Origin: Erythrobacter oryzae
GTDB taxonomy: Bacteria; Pseudomonadota; Alphaproteobacteria; Sphingomonadales; Sphingomonadaceae
Direction: 5' to 3'
Assembly: GCF_030271515.1 (NCBI RefSeq)
Contig: NZ_JASCXI010000004.1
Location: 558,001 to 622,000 of the forward strand
Length of the DNA stretch: 64,000 nucleotides
In this document: in pieces, positions 50,762 through 59,680 of the stretch
Layout of the letters: every line of letters starts with the position of its first letter
How positions within the stretch are numbered: the stretch's first letter is position 1
Translations under genes and position numbers: made by a program
Notes under the pieces: model-generated
Database searches by the model: none
Told to the model about the DNA's origin: nothing
Seen by the model: the letters and a program-made list of their open reading frames with translations, nothing else

Positions 50762-51525
50762 TGCGCATCCTCCTCACCAATGACGACGGCATCAACGCCC
50801 CCGGCCTCAAGGTGCTCGAGGCAATCGCGCGCCAGTTCTCCGACGACATCTGGATCTGCGCCCCCTCCGAGGAGCAATCGGGCGCGGGCCACTCGCTCAC
50901 CCTGACCCGACCGGTCAGGCTCCACAAGCATGGCGAGCGGCGTTTCGCGGTCAGCGGCACCCCCACCGACAGCGTGATGATGGCCCTGCGCGAAGTCATG
51001 CCCGACGCGCCCGACATCATCCTTTCGGGCGTCAACCGCGGCGCGAACCTTGCCGACGACATCACCTATTCGGGCACGGTCTCGGCCGCGATCGAGGGCG
51101 CGCTGGCAGGCATCCGCGCCATCGCCTTCAGCCAGGTCTATGCCCGCGAGGGGATGGGCGACGAGGTGCCCTTCGGCGCGGCGCTGGAGTGGGGGCCGAA
51201 GGTCCTCGCCCCGCTGATCGACGCGCCGATGGCCGACCGCACGCTCATCAACGTCAACTTCCCGGCCATTCCTGCCGACGAGGTCAAGGGCATCCGGGTC
51301 GTCCGCCAGGGCTTCCACGACTATTCGCGCGGCACCATCGTCGAGGGCCGCGATCCACGCGGCTACCGCTATTTCTGGTTCGGCCTCGACCAGATCGAGC
51401 ATACCCTCGACCACGGCACCGATCTCGAAGCGATCGAGGAAGGCTATGTCGCGGTCACCCCGCTCCAGCTCGACCTCACCCACTATTCGACCATCGGCAT
51501 CCTCGCCGAGCGGTTCGCGGACTGA
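50761..51525 (+). CDS. surE: 5'/3'-nucleotidase SurE
   Basis: Metal-dependent nucleoside monophosphatase. Opening [20 protein letters not shown] carries the metal-binding DD pair; SGVNRGANLADDITYSGTVSAAIEGA is the second signature. 254 residues. Start ATG overlaps the serS stop (TGATG) and its own stop overlaps the next start the same way, so serS-surE-K+ channel form one transcript. Confidence 0.95.
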   Translation: MRILLTNDDGINAPGLKVLEAIARQFSDDIWICAPSEEQSGAGHSLTLTRPVRLHKHGERRFAVSGTPTDSVMMALREVMPDAPDIILSGVNRGANLADDITYSGTVSAAIEGALAGIRAIAFSQVYAREGMGDEVPFGAALEWGPKVLAPLIDAPMADRTLINVNFPAIPADEVKGIRVVRQGFHDYSRGTIVEGRDPRGYRYFWFGLDQIEHTLDHGTDLEAIEEGYVAVTPLQLDLTHYSTIGILAERFAD

Positions 51526-52607
51526 TGGCAGCTCCGCCGAGCCGCAATCCGTTCAAACGGCGCACGCTGCTCGCCGACCAGTTCCGCCCGCTGCGGCGGC
51601 AGGTCAAGCTCCCCGTCTGGGGCGACCTCGGCCTGCGCATGGGCGCGGCCTTCGTGCTGATCGCGCTGGTGATCGCGATCCACTGGTTCGACCGCGAGGG
51701 GCTGAAGGACGGGCACGATGGCGTCATCAGCTTCCTCGACGTCGTCTATTTCACGATGATCTCGATCACGACGACCGGCTTCGGCGACATCGCCCCGATC
51801 TCCGACCGCGCGCGGCTGATCGAGGCGGTGATCGTCACGCCCGTCCGGATCGCCGTCCTGTTCATCTTCGTGGGCGCGGCCTACGATTTCGTCATCAAGC
51901 GCAGCTGGGAGAAGTTTCGCATGGCCCGCATCCAGGAACAGCTGACCGGCCACGTGGTGGTGCTCGGCTACGGCACCTCCAACAGCCAGAGCGTCGGCGA
52001 GCTGATCGAGCGCGGCATCGATCCGCGCTGCATCGTGGTAATCGATCCCTCGGAAGAGCGCCTCGCGGCAGCCGAGAAGCTCGGCGTCAACGTCATGGCC
52101 GCCGATGCCACCCGCGACGAGACGCTGAAGGCGGTGCGCATCGCCGAGGCGCAGAGCGTGCTGGTGAGTGCGGGGCGCGATGACACCTCAATCCTGATCG
52201 TGCTGACCGTCCGCCACCTCGCCCCCCGGGTGCCGATCAGCGTGGTGGTGCGCGCCGACGACAACGAGCTGCTGGCGCGGCAGGCGGGCGCGAACAACGT
52301 CATCAACCCGGTGCGCTTCACCGGCCTCTTGCTGGCCGGCAGCGTCAAGGGCGCGCACATCGCCGACTACCTCGCCGACCTCGCCAGCGTCGGCGGCCGG
52401 GTGCAGCTGGTCGAGCGGGTGGTGAGCGCCGAGGAGTGCGGACGCTCGATCAGCGAACTCAAGAGCGGCGGCAAGGGCCTCAGGGTCTATCGGAACGGGC
52501 GCCCGATCGGCTTCTGGGAAGACGAGTGCCAGATGCTCCAGCCCGGCGACGTGGTGGTCGAGATCGTGCCGACCGCCCCCACCGAAGCCGCTGCCCCTAG
52601 CTCCTGA
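51525..52607 (+). CDS. Two-TM potassium channel with RCK/TrkA-N domain
   Basis: Inner-membrane K+ channel of 360 residues. A helix at about residues 40-55, a pore loop with selectivity filter TTGFGD (83-88), and a second helix (about 100-118) are followed by an RCK domain with the Rossmann motif GYGTSNSQSVGELIERG and a C-terminal RCK-C part. Likely Kch/MthK-type architecture. ATG at 51525 overlaps the surE TGA. The 3' end overlaps the convergent DUF1761 gene by 11 bases. Confidence 0.9.
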   Translation: MAAPPSRNPFKRRTLLADQFRPLRRQVKLPVWGDLGLRMGAAFVLIALVIAIHWFDREGLKDGHDGVISFLDVVYFTMISITTTGFGDIAPISDRARLIEAVIVTPVRIAVLFIFVGAAYDFVIKRSWEKFRMARIQEQLTGHVVVLGYGTSNSQSVGELIERGIDPRCIVVIDPSEERLAAAEKLGVNVMAADATRDETLKAVRIAEAQSVLVSAGRDDTSILIVLTVRHLAPRVPISVVVRADDNELLARQAGANNVINPVRFTGLLLAGSVKGAHIADYLADLASVGGRVQLVERVVSAEECGRSISELKSGGKGLRVYRNGRPIGFWEDECQMLQPGDVVVEIVPTAPTEAAAPSS

Positions 52608-52998
52608 ACCACACGAACACCGCGCCCATCGCCGCCATCCCGAACAGGAAGTGTCCGGCGTCGATCAGGAACAGCGCCAGCGGCTTTCTGAGGTAGAGGT
52701 AGTTGATCCCGATCGCCGGGATCATCACCCCGACCGCAAAGCCCACCGCCATCATCATCACGACGAAGGGCTTGGGGTCGGTGCGGGCGAGGAGGTGCCA
52801 CAGCACCATCGCGATCAGCATCTCGAAGGCGAGCGTCAGGCCGAAGATCACGGCCATGTTGCCCTCGCGCAGCTGGGTGTTCGAGAGCCCCGCGGCGCGC
52901 TGCCACGGCTTGCTGAACAGGACGCCATACCACAGCGCGCCCACCGCGAAGAAGGCGGCCGCGCCGGCCAGCACCGGCCACAGGGCAAAGTCGTTCAT
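52597..52998 (-). CDS. DUF1761 membrane protein
   Basis: A 133-residue membrane protein with four hydrophobic segments (VLAGAAAFFAVGALWYGVLF, IFGLTLAFEMLIAMVLW, VVMMMAVGFAVGVMIPAIG, LFGMAAMGAVFVWF). The GALWYGVLFSKPWQRAAGL opening fits DUF1761; function unknown. ATG at 52998 overlaps the stop of the upstream gene by four bases. Confidence 0.85.
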   Translation of the reverse strand: MNDFALWPVLAGAAAFFAVGALWYGVLFSKPWQRAAGLSNTQLREGNMAVIFGLTLAFEMLIAMVLWHLLARTDPKPFVVMMMAVGFAVGVMIPAIGINYLYLRKPLALFLIDAGHFLFGMAAMGAVFVWFRS

Positions 52999-53516
52999 GC
53001 GCGGGTCTCCAGATGCGGGGGCCAGTCGAGGGTGAGCGCTTCGCCCTCGGGAAGCGCACTCCATGCCTCAAGGAAGGGATCGAGGTCGGCGCGGATCGCC
53101 GCCAGCTTGTGGGGGACGCCCTCGGGCGGCGGCACGTGGCCTGCGGCCCAGCCGGGCTCGGCCATCGCCATGATGCTTTCGTCGTCCGCGCCGCCGCCCC
53201 AGCTCGCCGCCTCGAAGCATTCGACGAGGCGTTCGGCTTGGATCAGCTGGACGAGGCCTTCATCAGGCACGCCTGCGCGCTTGGCGCTGGGATGGCCGCC
53301 CGCGAGCGCCATGGCCTGCACCTCATCGGGCGCCATCCCGCCCGCAACCAGCCCCCAGAACCCCGCCGCCATGCCGAGCTCACGCTCGACGAAGAAATGG
53401 TAGGCGTCGTGCGGATAGGGACCTTTCTTCGGGAAGCCGAAGGCGGCGCGCGATCCGTCGGCGCGCTCGAGCGCGACCCGGTCGGCGCTGGCCCCTTTGG
53501 TGATCGTGATCCGCAT
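52995..53516 (-). CDS. Conserved protein of unknown function
   Basis: A cytosolic protein of 173 residues; I do not recognise a family. It begins MRITITKGASADRVALERADGSRAAFGFPKKGPYPHDAYHFFVE in that order, suggesting a beta-hairpin followed by a helical region, and has a conserved-looking HDAYHFFVE motif. Two starts are possible, 53516 and 53528; neither has ideal ribosome-site spacing. It precedes the DUF1761 gene with a 4-base overlap, so the two are co-translated. Confidence 0.6.
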   Translation of the reverse strand: MRITITKGASADRVALERADGSRAAFGFPKKGPYPHDAYHFFVERELGMAAGFWGLVAGGMAPDEVQAMALAGGHPSAKRAGVPDEGLVQLIQAERLVECFEAASWGGGADDESIMAMAEPGWAAGHVPPPEGVPHKLAAIRADLDPFLEAWSALPEGEALTLDWPPHLETRA

Positions 53517-53563
53517 CCCGCGATCCATACTCCAAGCCGCAGGCGCAGGACAGAGCGCACCGC

Positions 53564-53803
53564 TCAGATGACGTAAGCGAACTCTTCTTCGGCAGGCGTC
53601 GCTTTGCGCCCGCGCATCTCGGCATCGAGCTGGACCACGGTGCGGCTCGCGGTCTTGACGAAGACGCCGGGCACCACCGCATGGACCATGCAGGCAAGCC
53701 CGCCCACCGTCATGCGCCAGCCGAAGCTGAAGGCGGTGCGGGCGTGCTGGGTGTAGGTCTCGCCGATGGCGCGCGGGTGGTCGGTGAAGAGCTTGGCGAT
53801 CAT
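53564..53803 (-). CDS. DUF6356-like small protein
   Basis: A 79-residue protein with one hydrophobic segment (GLACMVHAVVPGVFV) between MIAKLFTDHPRAIGETYTQHARTAF-type N-terminus and a basic/acidic tail. The TDHPxxIGExYxQHxxxA pattern is the DUF6356 signature as I recall it. ATG at 53803. It is upstream of the two preceding genes on the same strand and could share their transcript. Confidence 0.65.
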   Translation of the reverse strand: MIAKLFTDHPRAIGETYTQHARTAFSFGWRMTVGGLACMVHAVVPGVFVKTASRTVVQLDAEMRGRKATPAEEEFAYVI

Positions 53804-53929
53804 GCCCCCCCGATGCCCTCCCGGGGCCCCGGCGGTCAAGCCCGGCGGCTGTCCACAGGGCCCCTTTCCTTCGCGCATCAGGCCCTGCATCACATGAGGC
53901 ACGGACGAATCGCGCAGGGGGCACCGGGA

Positions 53930-54301
53930 ATGAGCATCAAGATCAAGGGCATCGACAACATGAGCGTCGACGAGATCGTCGAGGCGGTCGACGCCGGGGG
54001 GCGCTTCGTGATGTACCAGTGGTCGGTCTCGATCATCGTCGCCTCGTTCCGCAACCCCACCGACATCATTTTCGTCCCCGGCTCGAGCAACCGCATTGTG
54101 CGCGGGCTGCCGTGGACGCTGCTCACCTTCGTGCTCGGCTGGTGGGGCATTCCGTGGGGGCCGATCTACACCGTCCAGTCGCTGTGGCAGAACCTGTCGG
54201 GCGGCAAGGACCTGACCGAGGCGGTGCTCGAGGACATCATGGACCCGCGCGAATACGCCATGCGGCGCGGGCATCAGCCATCCTTCCCGATGCCGACCTG
54301 A
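53930..54301 (+). CDS. Small conserved membrane-associated protein
   Basis: A 123-residue protein with a central hydrophobic segment (GLPWTLLTFVLGWWGIPWGPIY) and an N-terminal part DEIVEAVDAGGRFVMYQWSVSIIV. It ends with MRRGHQPSFPMPT. The family is unknown to me; similar short proteins occur widely in alphaproteobacteria by recollection. ATG at 53930 (MSIKIKGI). Confidence 0.6.
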   Translation: MSIKIKGIDNMSVDEIVEAVDAGGRFVMYQWSVSIIVASFRNPTDIIFVPGSSNRIVRGLPWTLLTFVLGWWGIPWGPIYTVQSLWQNLSGGKDLTEAVLEDIMDPREYAMRRGHQPSFPMPT

Positions 54302-54349
54302 CGGGTTCCGCGTGACAGGCGGCCCCCGCGGGACTATGGGCGCGCCGCA

Positions 54350-55723
54350 ATGACCTCCGCTCCCCTCACTCTCCCCGATCAGAAGAAGATCGGCATGGTC
54401 AGCCTCGGCTGCCCCAAGGCGCTCGTCGATTCCGAGCGCATCCTCACCCGCCTGCGCGCCGATGGCTATGCCTTCGCCGAGGACTATGCGGGGGCCGACG
54501 TGGTGCTGGTCAACACCTGCGGCTTCCTCGACAGCGCCAAGGAGGAGAGCTTGGCCGCCATCGGCGAAGCGATCGCCGAGAACGGCCGCGTGATCGTGAC
54601 GGGCTGCATGGGCGAGGAGGCCGATGCGATCCGCGCCGCGCACCCCAGCGTGCTCGCGGTGACCGGGGCGCACCAGTACGAGCAGGTGGTCGAGGCGGTG
54701 CACCTCCACGCCCCGCCCTCGCAGGGCCCGTTCGTGGACCTCATCCCGCAGCCTGATATCAAGCTCACCCCGCGTCACTATTCTTACCTCAAGATTTCAG
54801 AGGGTTGCAACCACTCCTGCGCCTTCTGCATCATCCCCAGCTTGCGCGGCAAGCTCGCCAGCCGGCGCATCGACGCGGTGCTGCGCGAGGCCGAGAAGCT
54901 GGTCGCGGCGGGCACCCGCGAGCTGCTCGTCATCTCGCAGGACACCAGCGCCTACGGGGTCGACATCCGCCACGAGAGCCGCGACTGGAAGGGCCACCCC
55001 GTCCGCGCCCACATGACCGACCTTGCCCGCGAGCTTGGCCAGCTTCGCACCCCCGAAGGCCGGACGCCGTGGGTCCGCCTCCACTACGTCTACCCCTACC
55101 CGCACGTCGACCAGGTCATCCCGCTGATGGCCGAGGGGCTGCTCACCCCCTATCTCGACATCCCGTTCCAGCACGCGAGCCCCAAGGTGCTGAAGCTCAT
55201 GCGCCGCCCCGCCAACGAGGCCAAGGTGCTCGAGCGCCTGAAGTCGTGGCGCGCGATCTGCCCCGACATCGCAATCCGCTCCAGCTTCGTGGTCGGCTTC
55301 CCGGGCGAGACCGAGGAGGACTTCCGCTACCTGCTCGACTGGCTCGAGGAAGCCCAGCTCGACCGCGTCGGCGCCTTCCGCTTCGAGCCGGTCGAGGGTG
55401 CCGCCGCCAACGCCCTGCCTGACCAGGTGCCGGAGGCCATCAAGGAGGAGCGCTACGCCCGGATCATGGAAGTGACCGAGCGCATCAGCGCCGCCAAGCT
55501 TGCCGCCAAGGTCGGCCGCAGCCTCCCCGTCATCATCGACGAGGTCGGCGAGCCGGACGAGGATGGCGACATCGGCGCCACCGGCCGCTCTGAGGCCGAC
55601 GCGCCCGAGATCGACGGCGCGGTCTACCTGCGCAACGTGCCCGGGACCCTCAAGCCGGGCGACATCGTCACCGCGACCATCGAGGACGCCGACGCGCACG
55701 ACCTGTTCGGGGTGATCGCGTAA
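54350..55723 (+). CDS. rimO: Ribosomal protein S12 methylthiotransferase RimO
   Basis: Radical SAM enzyme that methylthiolates an aspartate of ribosomal protein S12. The N-terminal UPF0004 domain carries Cys21, Cys57 and Cys86 ([23 protein letters not shown]); the radical SAM cluster cysteines are Cys153, Cys157 and Cys160 in [13 protein letters not shown] domain ends the protein ([24 protein letters not shown]). 457 residues. ATG at 54350. The LGCPKxxVDSE form is specific to RimO rather than MiaB. Confidence 0.95.
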   Translation: MTSAPLTLPDQKKIGMVSLGCPKALVDSERILTRLRADGYAFAEDYAGADVVLVNTCGFLDSAKEESLAAIGEAIAENGRVIVTGCMGEEADAIRAAHPSVLAVTGAHQYEQVVEAVHLHAPPSQGPFVDLIPQPDIKLTPRHYSYLKISEGCNHSCAFCIIPSLRGKLASRRIDAVLREAEKLVAAGTRELLVISQDTSAYGVDIRHESRDWKGHPVRAHMTDLARELGQLRTPEGRTPWVRLHYVYPYPHVDQVIPLMAEGLLTPYLDIPFQHASPKVLKLMRRPANEAKVLERLKSWRAICPDIAIRSSFVVGFPGETEEDFRYLLDWLEEAQLDRVGAFRFEPVEGAAANALPDQVPEAIKEERYARIMEVTERISAAKLAAKVGRSLPVIIDEVGEPDEDGDIGATGRSEADAPEIDGAVYLRNVPGTLKPGDIVTATIEDADAHDLFGVIA

Positions 55724-55781
55724 GCCTCCCGAGTCGCAACGGGTCCAGCGCCGCTCAGGCCCGCCTGCAAGAAAATGCCCG

Positions 55782-57335
55782 CTACCTGACCGCCCCCTCC
55801 TTGCGCGCCACGCGCCGCAAAGCCGCCTGCGGAATGAATTCCTCCGGCATCGCGCGCACATGCTTGGCAAGCTCCACGCCAAGTTCGGGATGGCTTTCCA
55901 GCAGATCGGGCGCCTCGGGCAGCGTGGTTGCGGTGTAGAACAGGTCGAGCTCGTCGGTCTGGAACGCGCCCAGCGCCTCATCGCGCTCGTCCTCGTCGCG
56001 CAGCGCCCCGAGCAGCAGCGCCGCCGCCTCGTCCCCGAGCCCGTGGCACATCAACCCCTGCACCGTCAGCCCGATCCCGTCCTTCCAGTTTGCGCGCAGG
56101 AAGGCGAGTTCGGGCGCGGCGTCCCTGGCGCGGCCGAGCCGTTCGAAGGCGCAGGCGCGGTTGCTGGCGATGATCAGCTTGGCGTAGGTGCTGCCGTAAT
56201 CCTCGGCCACCCGCCGCGCCAGCTCGGTCGCCTTCAGCCCCTCGCGCCAGCGTCCCTGCCCGGTCAGCCGCGAGGCGCGGTTGATGACGAAGTTGACCAC
56301 CCAGGGGTGCTCTTTTGCCTCATACTTCGCCAGCTCGTCGAACACCGCATCGGCCTTCTTGAACTGCCCGAGCGAATCATAGGCATAGGCTTCGATATTG
56401 AGCGCCCAGGCATCGCCCTCCTCGATTGCCACTCCCTTCGCCTTGCGCTCGCGCCAGCGCTGGGCGAGCGCGATCGCCTCCTCGAACTGGCCGTTGTAAT
56501 GCAGCGCGGTGGCGGCGGCGGAAAAGCGGTCGCGATCCTCGGGGGCATTGGTCAGCTGCGCGCGGGCGACGCGCACATTCTCCTCGCCGACCGCCGCCAG
56601 ATTCTTCCCGGCGCGCGCCTCGATCTGCGGCCAGAAGGGCTCGTAGGTGCGGAAGGTCAGGAGGTCGATATAGCTCGCAGGGCCGGTGATCGAGACCAGC
56701 AGGCCATCGACCACATCGGCGCGCCCCGTTTTGGCCGCCGCGCGCAGGGCGGCCATCGCGATCCCCTCGTGCAGCTTGGTGTCGAGGAAGGCGAACTTGC
56801 CGGTGCTCGCCCATTCGAGCGCCAGCGCATCAAGCTCGTCCAGCCGCCCCTGATCGCGGGCGGTGCGGAACACGCTCCAGTAAGAATCGGGGCCGAGTTC
56901 CCCGAGACCCGTGTCGTTCAGCCCGCGCAGCACCACCAGCATGGCATCGACACTCTTGAGCCTTCCGGCGAAGTAGAGCGACAGGCCGGTCGCCGGATCA
57001 TCCGGCGTCAGCGCGGCGATATCGGCCGAGAGCTTGAGCCCGTCCTCGTAACGCTTCTCGTTGTCGGCGCAGAGCGCCTCGGCGACGAGCCGCAGGCGGC
57101 GCAGCGGCACGGGCGGCTGCTTCGTGCGGCTTTCGAGTTGGGCGAGGACCGGGACGCCGAAAGTGCAGGGCTCGTCCGACCAGCGATCGGAATCCTTGCG
57201 GAACAGCGCCTGCAATTCAGGGATGGTCATGGCGGCGAGATCGGGGAGCGGCTCGGGCTTGGCGTCCTTCGCCGCCAGCGGCGCGGCAAGAACGGCTGCG
57301 GCAAGCGCGAGTGCGGCGCGCAAAGGCTGTGTCAT
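55782..57335 (-). CDS. Secreted helical-repeat protein of unknown function
   Basis: A 517-residue exported protein. Signal peptide MTQPLRAALALAAAVLAAPLA-A. The mature protein is made of helix-turn-helix pairs with TPR-like character (QFEEAIALAQRWRERKAKG; AYAYDSLGQFKKADAVFDELAKYEAKEH; ACAFERLGRARDAAPELAFLRANW), separated by a linker near residue 150. I assign no function. ATG at 57335; an upstream-extended frame exists but enters the repeat region and has no signal peptide at its start. A 302-base gap to the L,D-transpeptidase gene holds a family C repeat. Confidence 0.65.
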   Translation of the reverse strand: MTQPLRAALALAAAVLAAPLAAKDAKPEPLPDLAAMTIPELQALFRKDSDRWSDEPCTFGVPVLAQLESRTKQPPVPLRRLRLVAEALCADNEKRYEDGLKLSADIAALTPDDPATGLSLYFAGRLKSVDAMLVVLRGLNDTGLGELGPDSYWSVFRTARDQGRLDELDALALEWASTGKFAFLDTKLHEGIAMAALRAAAKTGRADVVDGLLVSITGPASYIDLLTFRTYEPFWPQIEARAGKNLAAVGEENVRVARAQLTNAPEDRDRFSAAATALHYNGQFEEAIALAQRWRERKAKGVAIEEGDAWALNIEAYAYDSLGQFKKADAVFDELAKYEAKEHPWVVNFVINRASRLTGQGRWREGLKATELARRVAEDYGSTYAKLIIASNRACAFERLGRARDAAPELAFLRANWKDGIGLTVQGLMCHGLGDEAAALLLGALRDEDERDEALGAFQTDELDLFYTATTLPEAPDLLESHPELGVELAKHVRAMPEEFIPQAALRRVARKEGAVR

Positions 57336-57497
57336 GGTGCGATCCCCTTGTTCCTCGGGTCTTTTCCCGTGTTTCGGGCGGAAAGGGAAGAGGGGATGGG
57401 AGAGTTCTTCTGGCGCAGCGCAGGCCCACCCCCGGCCCCGATACCCGCCCCGGGCTTGACCCGGGGGCAGGCGGGAGGGGAGTATCAGCGCCAACAG

Positions 57498-57590
57498 TCC
57501 CCCTCCCGCTTGCGGGAGGGGCTAGGGGTGGGCACGAGAGCCACCCCCGTTAACCCCTCCCCCCCGCCCGTCCCCGCAAGGGACGCCGCG
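57498..57590. repeat. family C palindromic repeat pair
   Basis: Left arm CCCCCTCCCGCTTGCGGGAG continuing GGGCTAGGGGTGGGC; right arm CCACCCCCGTTAACCCCTCC continuing CCCCCGCCCGTCCCCGCAAG and GGACG. Inverted pair with a 7-base spacer, same plan as 25306. The rest of the gap 57336-57637 shows no gene or other feature. Confidence 0.65.
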
Positions 57591-57637
57591 CGGTTAAGCG
57601 CTGGAAACTTACGCCCCCGCGCGGCATATTCCGCGCC

Positions 57638-58537
57638 ATGGTCCGGATCATTGCCTTTCTCCTCGCGGTCATCGCGCTGCAAGTCGCCGCTTTTGCGCAA
57701 TCAACCGATCGCGCCGCCGATGCCGCCGAGGCGGTCGCTGCGCGCGCAACGGGGACCTTCGAGGAGATCGATCCCGACAGCCAGATGCCTGCCGCCGACG
57801 ATGCCGCAGCGACCTATGCCGGCCTCCCGCCGCTCTCGCCCGAACGCGCCGCCGAGGCTGCCGCTGCGGCTGCGGCCGACGTCCCCGCCCCCGCGCCCGC
57901 CATCGCCGCTGAAGTGGAAGCCGTGGCCGATGCCGACGCCGACGCCCCGCGCGGGCCGGCGGTGCGGATGATTGCGATGCCGGTGGTGCAGGACTTGCCC
58001 GAGCAGGCCCCGGCCCCCGCTCCGGCGGCCGAGCCCGCCGCGCTCGCCCCCGCCCCCAAGCCGAAGGCTTCCGGCGGCTTCGTCATCAAGTCGATCCTCC
58101 CGGTCGAGGGCGCCTTCCGCTATGGCGACTGGTACTGGGACGAAAGCGCCGCGCCCGCGACCGGCCCGCTGGTCATCACCGTCGACTTGGAAGCGCGCGT
58201 CATCAGCGCCTTTCGCGACGGCCACGAGATCGGCACCGCGGTGGTGCTGGTCGGCACGCAGGAGCACCCGACCCCGCTCGGCACCTTCCCCATACTCACC
58301 AAGGAGCGCAACAACGTCTCCGAGAAATACGCCAACGCGCCGATGCCCTGGACGCTGCGGCTGACCTGGGACGGGATCGCGATCCACGGCTCGCCGGTGA
58401 TGAACGGCTATGCCAGCCACGGCTGCATCGGCGTGCCCGACGACTTCGCCGCCAAGCTGTTCGCGGCCGCCAAGCGCGGCGACAAGGTGATCATCACACG
58501 GGGGCGGATGGTCGGGCTGGGCGATAAGATTCTCTAG
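57638..58537 (+). CDS. L,D-transpeptidase (YkuD domain), exported
   Basis: Periplasmic L,D-transpeptidase of 299 residues that crosslinks peptidoglycan or attaches proteins to it. N-terminal signal peptide (VRIIAFLLAVIALQVAAFA-Q), then a low-complexity alanine/proline region (30-140), and a YkuD domain with His250 in IAIHGSPVMNGYASHGCIGVP and the nucleophile Cys263. ATG at 57638. The stop codon is four bases before a family A repeat. Confidence 0.92.
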   Translation: MVRIIAFLLAVIALQVAAFAQSTDRAADAAEAVAARATGTFEEIDPDSQMPAADDAAATYAGLPPLSPERAAEAAAAAAADVPAPAPAIAAEVEAVADADADAPRGPAVRMIAMPVVQDLPEQAPAPAPAAEPAALAPAPKPKASGGFVIKSILPVEGAFRYGDWYWDESAAPATGPLVITVDLEARVISAFRDGHEIGTAVVLVGTQEHPTPLGTFPILTKERNNVSEKYANAPMPWTLRLTWDGIAIHGSPVMNGYASHGCIGVPDDFAAKLFAAAKRGDKVIITRGRMVGLGDKIL

Positions 58538-58541
58538 TGAA

Positions 58542-58676
58542 AGTCCCTCCCCGTTCCAACGGAATGGGGAGGTGGCAGCCCGCAGGGCTGACGGAGGGGT
58601 CAATCCGTCGCCGCTTACCCCTCCGACCGCGCTGACGCGCGCCCACCTCCCCATCCCTTCGGGACGGGGAGGGACT
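58542..58676. repeat. family A palindromic repeat, inverted pair
   Basis: Half-units 58542-58601 and 58617-58676, head to head with a 15-base spacer. Left: outer stem GTTCC/GGAAT, inner AGCCC/GGGCT. Right: outer GTCCC/GGGAT, inner CGCGC/GCGCG. The outer end overlaps the last base of the tilS stop codon on the minus strand. Confidence 0.9.
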
Positions 58677-59680
58677 TAGTTTACCGAGCCCCGCGCAGGC
58701 TCCGGCCGGAAGCGCCAGACGCGCATCGGGACGCCGACCTTCTCGACCTTCTCCACCCCCGGCACTGCCAGCACCCCGCCCAGCGAGGCGTTCTCGCCCG
58801 CCCACAGCCGCTCCCACGCGCGGGCGGCCTCGGTGCGGGTGGCGTGGCCGCCGAGTTCGCGGATGATGCGCAGGATCGTCTCGATCGCGATCACGCGCGG
58901 CACGTTGGCGCAGTAGGAGAAGCCGGGCGCGCCGCCGTCGCTCTCCTCGCGCAGCACCATCTCGTGCCAGTCGAGTTCGGCATACCATTCGAGCGCCTGC
59001 CACCCTTCGGCGATATGCGCGGCGCTCGCGGCGATCTGCACCGGGTCGAGCCACTCGGCCCCGGCTAGCCCTGCGCGGATGCGGGCGCGGTCGAAGGCGG
59101 GGTTGGTGTTGGAGGGGTCTTGCACAGCCACGATGCCTGCCGCCGCGACGACCGCCGCCAACTCCGCCTTGCGCCAGCCCAGGAGAGGGCGCAGCAGCGA
59201 AACGTCGGTGGCCTCGATCCGCGTGTGCGGCCGCACTCCGGCGAGGCCCGCGAGCCCGCTGCCGCGGTTCAGCCGCATCAGCAGCGTCTCGGCCTGATCG
59301 TCGGCATGGTGCGCGGTGGCGACGGCGCCGAGGCCCGCCTCCCCCGCCCAGCGCGCAAGGGCCGCGTAGCGGGCCGAGCGCGCCTCGGCGAGGACATTAC
59401 CGGGGGCGAGGTCGACCTTGAGCGCGGTGAAAGGAATGCCCCGCTCCGCCGCGATCCGCCCGACCAGCGCGACCTCGTCGGCAGCTTCGGGGCGCAGGCC
59501 ATGATCGACGCTCGCGACCGCGATCCGCCCGGGCAGCGCCGCGTTGGCGAGCAGCAGCAGCGCGAGGCTGTCCGGCCCGCCCGAGACCGCGAGGCCCAGC
59601 GCGCGCCCCTCGCGCTCCTCCTCGGGCCACAGCGCCGCCAGATCGGCAGCGAAGCGCGCCGCGTGGTCGCTCAGCTGCAC
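58676..59680 (-). CDS. tilS: tRNA(Ile)-lysidine synthetase TilS
   Basis: PP-loop ATPase that adds lysine to C34 of tRNA-Ile(CAU), making it read AUA. The ATP site is AVSGGPDSLALLL (residues 31-43), and TAHHADDQAETLLMRLNRGSGLAGLAG is the second signature. 334 residues. The start is GTG at 59680 (VQLSDHAARF), overlapping the cpoB stop by ten bases; no ATG is available at the family N-terminus. The stop codon is TAA at 58678-58676. Confidence 0.93.
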   Translation of the reverse strand: MQLSDHAARFAADLAALWPEEEREGRALGLAVSGGPDSLALLLLANAALPGRIAVASVDHGLRPEAADEVALVGRIAAERGIPFTALKVDLAPGNVLAEARSARYAALARWAGEAGLGAVATAHHADDQAETLLMRLNRGSGLAGLAGVRPHTRIEATDVSLLRPLLGWRKAELAAVVAAAGIVAVQDPSNTNPAFDRARIRAGLAGAEWLDPVQIAASAAHIAEGWQALEWYAELDWHEMVLREESDGGAPGFSYCANVPRVIAIETILRIIRELGGHATRTEAARAWERLWAGENASLGGVLAVPGVEKVEKVGVPMRVWRFRPEPARGSVN

